Assembly (NCBI GenBank): GCA_027600665.1
Contig: JADGJL010000650.1
Location: 1-16,366, forward strand
From: Irineochytrium annulatum
Lineage: Eukaryota > Chytridiomycota > Chytridiomycetes > Chytridiales > Chytridiaceae
Direction of reading: 5' to 3'
Length of the DNA: 16,366 nucleotides
Shown here: positions 9,157-16,155 of the stretch, piece after piece
How the letters are laid out: each line of letters opens with the position of its first letter
Position numbering within the stretch: the first letter of the stretch is position 1
Notes under the pieces: generated by a model
Databases searched by the model: none
Seen by the model: the letters and a program-made list of their open reading frames with translations, nothing else
What the model was told of the DNA's origin: nothing
Program-made: the position numbers and the translations under genes

Positions 9157-9464
9157 ATGAACGAGGTGGTGTTGACCAAGCCGCCTGTCAAGAGAATCGT
9201 ACGATTTCACTTTCGCCAATTCATAACCAGGTTTTACTCCTGATATGCTCTGCAATCAGCGCGTCCCCCGCCCTGATCAACACCGGCAGTGGCATGATGG
9301 TGCGGTAGCAGTTTTCCTGTAAGTCTTCCTTTTTGTTTTTCTAACAAGATGGTTTGTTATCAGGTTCTGGCCCGCGCCAGGGTTCCTCCTACTGGATGGG
9401 CTACCCGTACAAGATCGAGTACCAGCGGCATGCCGACCAAGAGCACGTGTTGTTGGGTGTGTAG
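9157..9464 (+). CDS. possible small gene, head-to-head with ERG8
   Basis: The last exon, 9364-9464, is the best-supported part. Its acceptor follows a ctaac branch site and pyrimidine tract, and it reads SGPRQGSSYWMGYPYKIEYQ and onward to HVLLGV and a TAG at 9462-9464. Nearly all codons end in G or C. An upstream segment with the same codon character (SAISASPALINTG, about 9255-9288) joins it in frame if the donor is the gtggca at 9290. A first exon from the ATG at 9157 (MNEVVLTKPPVKRI) joins through a very short 32-nt intron; this part is weak, because it would overlap the ERG8 5' end with start codons 3 bp apart. The conventional gtaagt donor at 9319 does not keep this frame. I do not recognise the protein. 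The 9364-9464 exon is likely real; the full gene model is uncertain. Confidence 0.3.
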
Positions 9465-9571
9465 GAATCCTTCTTTAGCACAAAGGAATATGCTTACCAT
9501 GCAAATGCGTGCTCTACTCGCGTCGATCCGCACAGTAATTCAGAGGCGCTGATGGAACACAAACTCCCGCT

Positions 9572-9577
9572 TTTATT
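9572..9577 (-). terminator. polyadenylation hexamer overlapping a stop codon
   Basis: AATAAA on the minus strand contains the TAA stop (9575-9573) of the 157-residue gene. If used, the 3' UTR would be only about 10-30 nt long. The motif is seen directly; its use is unproven. Confidence 0.35.
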
Positions 9578-10147
9578 GATCCTCCTCATCCTCCCTCAAC
9601 AAAAAGTTCAACTCGGGCGGCATTAGCAGCGGATGGTCGATCTGCTGCTGCAGGGTCTCTAGCATCACACGCCTCCACACCTCGTATTTCGCATTTTCAA
9701 ACCCTACATAATTCACACCAAAGTCAGCCATCGCCCTCCCCTGGGTGTCATTGGAGTTATACCTTCTGCCTCCCAGCCAATCTCCAGCTGATGTAAGCCA
9801 CTGGTTCCCTTGGGGTACGTCCTGAACATCCCGTCCTTCAGTCCGGCGTGCGGGTACGACTCCCCGGTGCCCGCGCACGCGACGTCGTCCTTGCTTGCCG
9901 ACTTTGACTGCAGCGACTCTATTAATGCTCCCGTCGTGTCGGACCCGAGTTCCGCCCAGTCCTGCGACGACTTCGAGCTGAGAAGGAGTTAGTTCGGAGA
10001 GGATGGGATGGAAAGGAACCTAGTGGGCTTTGCGATCAGGCGAGCGGATGCCTCGGCGTCCGACGAGAGATCGACATCGGAGGACAGGGGCCTGCGATCA
10101 GGCGCGGCGGGCGTTTGGCTTTGGGAGGTTGGGCGCCGTGAATGCAT
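9573..10147 (-). CDS. unrecognised 157-residue protein
   Basis: I do not recognise the family. Exons on the minus strand: 10147-10020, 9977-9763, 9703-9573. Introns are 42 nt (with an actaac branch site) and 59 nt, and both joins keep frame. The first part is disordered-looking and Ser/Pro/Asp-rich (DRRPLSSDVDLSSDAEA). A middle segment reads FRTYPKGTSGLHQLEIGWEA. The C terminus is a probable amphipathic helix (KYEVWRRVMLETLQQQIDHP) ending in the acidic REDEEDQ. There is no signal peptide or membrane span, so a soluble protein is likely. The ATG at 10147 is the first in frame. An ATG at 10172 opens a coding-like 24-residue frame (DEFDTVANAFTAPNLPKPN) that stops at 10098, so the real N terminus may differ. 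The gene sits between TRAPPC13 and ERG8 on the same strand. Confidence 0.55.
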
Positions 10148-10369
10148 TAGCGACGGTGTCAAATTCGTCCATTCAGCTGAAGCTCCTTTGCCCCCCGTCG
10201 TCACTGCATGCCACAGCTGGCAGAGGTCGCGGTTTTTGCAGGTTGATCACCTTTGAGAAAAATACGAATAGCGACTTAACGAGTGGTCTGGTGGGAATCC
10301 ACCACGTTTTGCATCCACATGCTCACTGGAATGTTATCAACTAAGCTACAGTGTTAATATATTATGTAG
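10148..10369 (-). other. short region between TRAPPC13 and the 157-residue gene
   Basis: A 222-bp spacer between two minus-strand genes that must hold the 3' end of TRAPPC13 and the promoter of the downstream gene. A 25-codon upstream frame at 10172-10098 overlaps the downstream start. No canonical AATAAA is visible for TRAPPC13. Confidence 0.45.
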
Positions 10370-11827
10370 TTAGTGTGCAATCAACGTGTCCCCGCCCTGC
10401 TTCGACAACACAAACACGTCCGCCACGCTCTCAACCTCCCTGCTGGTCCCCGAGTTTGCCTCGCTCACCCTCAGCCCGACAACCTTTAACAAACCGCTCA
10501 GCAGCGGGAAGAAGTGCAAATCAAAATCTTTGCATCCAAGTGGCCCCAGCTCTCCCAATTGGATCTCCGATGGACCCCAAAGCAGCACGCTGCTCATCTT
10601 ACTCTTGATGCCCGTGATGCTCAGCCGCAGACTCTCGCCCGCCAGATTGTTCCGCATCCGGCACTTTAGCACGAAGGGCTCCTCGGCGTAAATGGCGTCC
10701 GGCAGTGAGAGCACCGTGATCTCGAAGGGCTCGACCGCGAGGACTTTACGGGACAGTTGGGATGTTTGTAGCCGACCTGTTTGACCAAGCAGCGTTCGCC
10801 AGAGGATGTCGAGCTTGCCGAGCGTCGGCGTGGTCTTTGCAAGAGGATCGTGCGGAGTTTTTGGGAGGAGCATGTAAAGGTATTGCCGGGAGTCCTGCGG
10901 ATTGATGTAGTTGCTCCCGCCAAACACGCTGGCGAGCGCGTTAAAGGATTCGGACGTCAGAAGGTCCCGTATCCCGCCATTTCCTTCACCCCCTCCGCCC
11001 TTGCCCCGTGCGGTTGAAGACTTCCCAAGGTCGAAGTTTGGTGGTACGATCCGATTCATGTCGATGAACTCGAACAGGCTCGACGCCTCGAACCGTAGCC
11101 GCTCGAGGTACATCGGGAAGCCCGTGACGTTTTGCACTTGCGCCTCCAAGAACACGCGCCCGTCCTGCAGCGTGTTGACCTTGGTCTTGACGGCGAGCGG
11201 GTTCAGGACCTGAAACTTGTAGAACTTGCGGAAGAACTTCCGCTCGCCGCCAGGGACGATGGGGCTGCCAGGTGTTGCTGATGAGGAAGAGGAAGACGCG
11301 TAGTGGACGGAGCAGACGAGGATGTGGATGCCTAGCTCCTTAATCTCGTGGTGGATGAGGAACTCGGCGCTCTGCGTCGGAAGCAAGGAGACCCGTGACG
11401 GCGTTGTTTGCTGATCGGATCCCGGCGCGATGGCGTCCAGCTGGCGTGGCACGGTGAGCGTGTCGGCGAGTGTAAAGCGCTGGGAAGACGTCTGCAGCTC
11501 CGCTTTGATGCTGACCTCCTCCACCGCGGCTCCGGACTCGTTGTTGATGCAGAGATAGGAGGAGAAGGTCTCGCCCAGGTATATGTTGCCGAAGGATGTC
11601 GGTAAGGAGAGGAGACCGGAAAGTCCCGAGTCGTTCAGCGGTATATCGTCGCGGTCGCGAGCGGAGTCGGCGGTCGATGATCTGGAGGCGGTCACGTCGT
11701 TGACCTGGGCCGACTCCCAGGTGTCGGTCGACGCGGGGAGAATGGAAGAGCCGTATGGGGACGGTGTCGAGAGGTGAAAGCTCGGCCGTGACAGCCGCAT
11801 CACCTTCAGTGAAAGCGGGTGCGCCAT
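10370..11827 (-). CDS. TRAPPC13: trafficking protein particle complex subunit 13
   Basis: TRAPPC13 is a peripheral subunit of the metazoan and filamentous-fungal TRAPP III complex, acting in ER-Golgi traffic and autophagy; budding yeast lacks an obvious copy. This is a single uninterrupted frame of 485 aa, the only clearly intronless long gene here. It opens with MAHPLSLKVMRLSRPSF, a family hallmark. It continues with SFGNIYLGETFSSYLCINNE (about residues 77-96), HEIKELGIHILVCSVHY and FYKFQVLNPLAVKTKVNTL, then LEAQVQNVTGFPMYLERLRF. The C-terminal half has two beta-sandwich-like segments with the block LDILWRTLLGQTGRLQTSQL. Low-complexity insertions (SSSSSSATPG and GKGGGGEGNGG) are probably loops. 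Start is the first ATG in frame and matches the family N terminus exactly. It shares a 58-bp upstream region with the small membrane-protein gene on the plus strand. Confidence 0.92.
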   Translation of the reverse strand: MAHPLSLKVMRLSRPSFHLSTPSPYGSSILPASTDTWESAQVNDVTASRSSTADSARDRDDIPLNDSGLSGLLSLPTSFGNIYLGETFSSYLCINNESGAAVEEVSIKAELQTSSQRFTLADTLTVPRQLDAIAPGSDQQTTPSRVSLLPTQSAEFLIHHEIKELGIHILVCSVHYASSSSSSATPGSPIVPGGERKFFRKFYKFQVLNPLAVKTKVNTLQDGRVFLEAQVQNVTGFPMYLERLRFEASSLFEFIDMNRIVPPNFDLGKSSTARGKGGGGEGNGGIRDLLTSESFNALASVFGGSNYINPQDSRQYLYMLLPKTPHDPLAKTTPTLGKLDILWRTLLGQTGRLQTSQLSRKVLAVEPFEITVLSLPDAIYAEEPFVLKCRMRNNLAGESLRLSITGIKSKMSSVLLWGPSEIQLGELGPLGCKDFDLHFFPLLSGLLKVVGLRVSEANSGTSREVESVADVFVLSKQGGDTLIAH

Positions 11828-11885
11828 CGTGAACGATGTTGAACGCGGTTGATCGGATTAACGATCTCGTGAAAAGACGCACGGC
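11828..11885. promoter_or_regulatory. 58-bp bidirectional start region
   Basis: The start codons of TRAPPC13 (minus) and of the 62-residue membrane protein (plus) are separated by only 58 bp, so both promoters and 5' leaders must overlap each other or the coding regions. It contains ggttgatcggattaacgatc, but no clear TATA element. Confidence 0.5.
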
Positions 11886-12137
11886 ATGTTACCACCAGCA
11901 CAGAACGTCGGGAGAAGAGCTTTCAAGCTCACCGCCTCCTTGTTGGGCGGCCTGTTCTTCTCAGTCTACTTTGCGAACGCCATGATCGTCTATCAAAAGG
12001 TCAGTCTGCACCTCATGAAAAAAATGGAGATGATTTCGTTCCAACCTGTTCGTTCATTGCAGGAAACATTGGTGGTAAATCTGCTCGACAAGCGGAAACA
12101 ACTGAGAGCTGAGTTGGCCGAGCTTAAGCAAGCTTGA
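11886..12137 (+). CDS. small single-pass membrane protein
   Basis: Two exons, 11886-11999 and 12063-12137, encode 62 aa. The 63-nt intron has gtcagt and a tgcag acceptor. A basic N terminus (NVGRRAFK) is followed by one hydrophobic segment (about residues 14-35, LTASLLGGLFFSVYFANAMI), then a charged amphipathic helix (LLDKRKQLRAELAELKQA). This layout is common among small mitochondrial inner-membrane or assembly proteins, but I cannot assign a family; location and role are inference. The intron is a multiple of three with no in-frame stop, so a retained form would be 83 aa. The start is the only ATG before the hydrophobic segment. It is divergent from TRAPPC13. Confidence 0.6.
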   Translation: MLPPAQNVGRRAFKLTASLLGGLFFSVYFANAMIVYQKVSLHLMKKMEMISFQPVRSLQETLVVNLLDKRKQLRAELAELKQA

Positions 12138-12156
12138 CGGGCTTCCTAAAGCTTGC
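12128..12156. repeat. 8-bp inverted repeat across a stop codon
   Basis: GCAAGCTT (12128-12135) pairs with AAGCTTGC (12149-12156) over a 13-nt loop. The stem-loop includes the TGA stop (12135-12137) of the small membrane-protein gene. It may be chance; no function can be assigned. Confidence 0.5.
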
Positions 12157-12321
12157 TGTTATGCCACGCTGCCATCGGGGCCTGTTCCTCCGGAAATGCA
12201 AGGGTACCGAAAGAGCATTAACCGCGGGTGGTTCTCGCAGGTCGGCCGCAATGGGAATGACACAGGGATTTGAATTTTTGGGCCGATTCGAAAAGGCTAC
12301 TTCTCGTCGAGGCGGCATCAA

Positions 12322-12347
12322 GGTGTTGCCAAATGGTGTTGCCAAAT
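12322..12347 (+). repeat. exact 13-nt tandem duplication
   Basis: ggtgttgccaaat occurs twice in direct succession (12322-12334, 12335-12347) in presumed 3' UTR. It looks like a recent slippage or short templated duplication. Confidence 0.8.
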
Positions 12348-12400
12348 GGACCGACGATGACTGGTTGAGATACGTGACACTGGCGGTTGTATTTTCATGC

Positions 12401-12406
12401 AATAAA
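12401..12406 (+). terminator. probable polyadenylation signal of the small membrane-protein gene
   Basis: AATAAA on the plus strand about 264 nt past the stop codon, followed by a T/GT-rich stretch (acttatttgttttatgtg) typical of downstream elements. Confidence 0.45.
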
Positions 12407-12671
12407 GAATTTGCTGGTACTTATTTGTTTTATGTGCATTCGTCCATCGTTGTTGTCCACAAGCATGCTGCTATGCCAGCAATGTGTAACAGGATGACGC
12501 ATGTATTTATGTGATGTGTGAAGAGTCCTTCAATCATTCCCCGTCAGAGTTATCAATCTAAAATGGCCACCTCGCATTTACATGCTTAACTGTAACGGCC
12601 GATTCGGCATCTACGAAAGCACGACCGCCACTGCCCTCCTCGTCTCCCCGACCAGTTATCCTTCCCTTCTC

Positions 12672-13816
12672 TTAGTCTACAGCGGTTACATGCCCCCTCA
12701 CCGTAAAATTCACAGCGCTTGGCGGCAAATACGGCGAAAAGACAACGCTCATCTGCCTCCTCACCTCCGCCCCATTGCCACCCTCCTCCCTCGGCCCCCT
12801 CGAGAACAGCAACCGCGTGTTAACACATTGCGACCACGACAACCCCAGCGCTGGCATATTCCGCGCATTCTCGAGATCGCCGACGCGTGGTGGTGTCTCA
12901 AAAGGTATGTTCTTCATCATGCTACCCCCCGTCAACCCTCCTATACATATCGCTGACGCGCGGTTTACGGCGCCCGTCGCCTGATTCACACATACGACGG
13001 CAACGTCGTACGTGTCCGCGATCATCCTCAGCCTCTGACCCAGCTGAAACACAGTCGACGCGCGCGCGAACACGTCGAACTTCGCACCTTCCTCGATTCC
13101 TGTCCCGTTCTCGGCGGCGCGGAAGTTGGCGGCTATGGAGTCGATGACGACGAGTCGGATGTTTGGGTGTTGTTGCAGGAGGGCGGGGAGTTGGTAGGAG
13201 AGAATGTGAAGCTGGGTCTCAAGGTCGCGCACGTGGATAAGGTGGACGTTCTGGCCGTAAGAAGGAAGGGGGCCGAGGTTTAGCGATGACGCGAGGGACA
13301 TGAGCCGCTCGAGCGGGAAGGCTTGTTCCGTTGCCACGTAGACCGCGCCTGTAATTAGCTCATCAACGTCATGCTCGGATAAGGAGGTAAGGAAGGAGAA
13401 GCGAACCTGATGGGGTTGTCGACTTGGGCGCTCGCTGCACGGTCAGACATAGCTGCAAGGCGAGCTGCGTCTTCCCGGTGGCGCTCTCGCCGTAGAACTC
13501 CGTGACGGACCGAGTGCGCACGCCACCCTTCAGAAGTCTGTCGAGGCCCCTGTCGCCGGTCGAGATCTTCAGAGGGCGGTTTGACGGGGAGAGCTTGCGG
13601 AACTGCGGGCCGCCGCGTTGCTTGTGTTGTTGTGGTGGAGGGTCCGGATTCGACCACGTCGTCATTCCACGGCGCGGGCAGTTGGAAGGCGGCGGCGGCA
13701 GCGGTCGGCCAGCGGGAGCGTGTGTCAGCGATACAGCTGGCAGATATCCGGACAAAGCCCGGTAGCAATCGTCCGAACATCAAAAAGACGAGCTTTTCTG
13801 TCGAAGATCCCTGCAT
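12672..13816 (-). CDS. XRCC3: RAD51 paralog, XRCC3/Rad57 type
   Basis: XRCC3/Rad57 proteins pair with another RAD51 paralog and help load or stabilise RAD51 filaments in homologous recombination. The core is certain: 13602-13407 and 13348-12672, split by a 58-nt intron (gttcgc...ttacag). It has LKISTGDRGLDRLLKGGV, then SVTEFYGESATGKTQLALQL with Walker A GESATGKT, AVYVATEQAFPLERL, Walker B LVVIDS followed by IAANFR, CVNQATGAVNRA, and PALGLSWSQCVNTRL. These are the standard XRCC3 blocks. The N terminus is uncertain. My preferred model adds an exon 13816-13658 through a 55-nt intron. It gives 343 aa, close to human XRCC3, and puts Walker A at about residues 91-98 and Walker B at about 184-188. 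The alternative starts at the in-frame ATG 13665 and gives 311 aa. The gene is divergent from the RING gene with little or no spacer. Confidence 0.85.
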
Positions 13817-13847
13817 CACCCACTTAAACAAGAAATCATCAGCCGCG
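13817..13847. promoter_or_regulatory. short divergent start region
   Basis: If the longer XRCC3 model is right, only 31 bp separate its ATG from that of the RING gene; with the shorter model the gap is 182 bp. No core-promoter motif is evident. Confidence 0.3.
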
Positions 13848-16155
13848 ATGGACTGCGGCGGCTGCAGCCTCCGCGTGCACGACCTCCGCCAACACCTCCT
13901 CGACGTCCACTCGATTCCCCTTAGCGATCATGACGCGAGCGACCTCGAGAACGTGAATGACCACATCGCCAGGAAGGAGTGCTGGAATTGCGGGGAGCAG
14001 TTCAAGGCGCTAAAGCCGCTGAAGGCGCATATGGGCACGGCGCATGGAGGTGGGGAGCCGCTGGAAAAGAGGAAGAAGAAAAGGAAGGCGGAGGATGGGT
14101 GTGAGAAGGACGTGAAGAAGCGGAAGAAGGATCCAAAGGAAGAAGGCGATGAGGTGGTGGTGGAGGATGATGGGATGGAGGAGGTGAACGTGGACGAAGA
14201 AGTAGCGGATGAGGCGATCAAAGACGCGGAAGCTGATGAAGAGGCGGATGATGGAAGAAAGGACGATGGCTTGGCGAAAGAGGCGGGTGGCGAGGGCAAG
14301 AAGAGAAGGAAAAAAAAGAAAACGGAAGACGACGAAACGGGGGATGATGGCGCGCCGTTAAAGTGGAAGGGAAGAGCTTACACAGCCGAGGAAAAGAGCA
14401 AGACGCCGAGGAAGAAGGAGGGAGACGATGAGGAGACGACCGAGAAGAAGACAACGACGAAGTACATAAACAAGGCGCCGAACGCGAAGAAGACGAACGG
14501 TTCTACAGCCGACCCCCCTCCTTCCGTTAAATCCCTTGTTAAGACTTTGTCACAAATCCCGACGGACGCCATCCGGTCCCGCTGCGTCGCCATCCGAGCC
14601 AAGGATGTCGTGCAACATGACGATATACCGTATTTGATCGAGTACATCAACAGGCTCGAGAAGTGGGTCGAAGAGACGAAACCCGGGAGCGGCTTTGAGG
14701 GCAGCAATGCAGAGATGCAGGCTTGCACGATTTGCATCGAGCTTTTTACGCTGCCGCAGCTATTAGAGTGTGGTCATTCGTTTTGTTATGAGGTATGGTT
14801 TAGGCGGAGGGAGGGCGAATTATTATTGAGTGGGAGATATTTCGGAAGGTGGAGGGCGCGAGAGTTTACCACGACCTTTGTTTTTTATAGGGAGGGAGGG
14901 CATTATGCACACACGAGCGAAAGGATTTTGGCAAATGGAAGGAGCAGGTCATATTACAACGACCTCTTGTTCTTGAAAGGGGTACATTCGTTGCCGCCGC
15001 TTATCCTCCATGCCATACCCTCTCTCTCGTCGCTCCTCGGTCTGATATTCCCCGCTTATCCAGTGCATCCACTCCTGGCTTCTCACGAACAAGCGCTGCC
15101 CAATCTGCCGCACCCGCATCGCCCACCCGCCCGCCACAAACCTCGCCCTCGCCGACCAGGTCCACACCTACGTCCAACAACTCCCGAACATCTCTACCCG
15201 CGACGCCTACAAGCGCTCCCTGGTCGTCGCTCGCGAGTCCTTCAAGCGCACGGGCTGGGACGCCCTCTTCCCGCCCGTGGGCTCGTATCAGTTTGTGCGC
15301 GGGCTGTTGTTCAAGGACGAAGAGGACGGTGTGTTAAGGTGCGGCAACTGCAGCTGGGAGGTGCATGGGAGCCGATGTGGGAATTGCAGGCAATGGTTTG
15401 GTGATGCCGCCGCTGGGAGTAACAGTGAGGGGGAGGGCGGTGGGGACGATGAGGATGAGGAGTCGCAGGCGGAGGGGGATGAGGATGAAGAAGACGAGGA
15501 CAGCGAGAGCGAGGAGAGTGATGACAGCATGGATGGGTTTATCGTGAATGACGACAGGGAGCATGTGGAGAGGAGTAGGGATGAGGAGAGGGGCTGGCAT
15601 CGGCGTGTGATTGAGGAGGATGAGAGCGAGAGCGGGAGCGAGGATGGTGGAGGACGGGGTGGAGTGCGAAGGCGGATTGTCGGGTACAGCGATGAGGATG
15701 AGAGTCCTAGGAGGCGTTTGAGCGCGCGCGTTGTTGTGAGGAGCTTTTTTGGTAGGCGCGGGCATGGCAGTGAGGTTGATGAGAGCCCTGGGAGGGGAAG
15801 ACGGATTGTTGAGAGTGATGAGGAGGAGATCGTGGGAGGGCGGCGACGCGGGTATGGAAGTCCCGGGCTGCGGCGGCCAGTTGCTTATATTGATGAGAGC
15901 GATGACAGCTACCGCGGCGCCGCCAAGTATGATGACGAGGAGATGGAGCACCACGACGAGAGCGGAGATGAAAGGCGCGGGTACGGGCGCAATGAGTACA
16001 TTGAGGACCAGGCGGAGGAGGAGGAGGACGAAGAGGAGATGGGGGATCCGGCGTTCTCGGATGCGGACGAGGAGGATCAGGGCGGCGAGAGTGATAACCA
16101 CAGTGGTAGAAGGGCGAACAGCAATCGCCGGATTGAGGATAGTGACGACGAGTAA
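13848..16155 (+). CDS. C3HC4 RING-finger protein with C2H2 fingers and acidic tail, likely E3 ubiquitin ligase
   Basis: Likely a nuclear E3 ubiquitin ligase. Two exons, 13848-14792 and 15064-16155, encode 678 aa. Residues 3-20 form a C2H2-like finger of short spacing (C-x2-C-x8-H-x4-H), and 45-66 a canonical one (C-x2-C-x12-H-x4-H). Residues about 72-225 are highly charged, with basic stretches (KRKKKRK, KKRRKKKK) that may be nuclear localisation signals, mixed with acidic runs. The RING is complete only after splicing: Cys293, Cys296, Cys308, His310, Cys313, then Cys316, Cys327, Cys330, with Trp320 and Pro328 as in active E3s. Residues 408-423 form a C-x2-C-x8-C-x2-C zinc-ribbon-like motif. 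The tail from 424 is Asp/Glu/Ser/Arg-rich with many SDED/SDDE clusters resembling CK2 sites. The 271-nt intron is among the longest here. The first ATG precedes the first finger. The substrate is unknown. Confidence 0.8.
14793..15063 (+). other. intron splitting the RING domain
   Basis: The intron runs from gtatgg to ttatccag (271 nt). It is open in the exon 1 frame beyond its end, which can mislead gene callers into a readthrough product ending at 15404. Removing it restores the last three RING cysteines and the C-terminal frame, which is strong evidence that it is spliced. Confidence 0.8.

Larger units (their letters stand above)
12138..12671. other. 534-bp convergent intergenic region
   Basis: This lies between the small membrane-protein gene and the RAD51-paralog gene. 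A 117-codon plus frame from 12161 has no recognisable motif and runs through a polyadenylation hexamer at 12401, so I treat it as 3' UTR. The stretch contains an exact 13-nt tandem duplication at 12322-12347. Confidence 0.55.

Noticed and set aside
12161..12514. 117-codon plus-strand frame after the small membrane-protein gene
   Set aside because: No recognisable domain, weak codon bias, contains the duplicated 13-mer and runs through the polyadenylation hexamer at 12401.
13581..13847. 89-codon extension upstream of the RING gene start
   Set aside because: It is antisense to the XRCC3 coding exons and uses a GTG/TTG-like opening; the ATG at 13848 directly before the first zinc finger is the natural start.
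14793..15404. readthrough of the RING gene ending at 15404
   Set aside because: It lacks three RING cysteines and turns into Pro/His/Arg-rich frame-shifted sequence; splicing at 14793-15063 restores the domain and a 363-residue C-terminal part.
15334..16101. 255-codon minus-strand frame opposite the RING gene tail
   Set aside because: A shadow of the Asp/Glu-rich coding strand; its hydrophobic Leu/Ile/Pro composition is what antisense of GAN codons gives.
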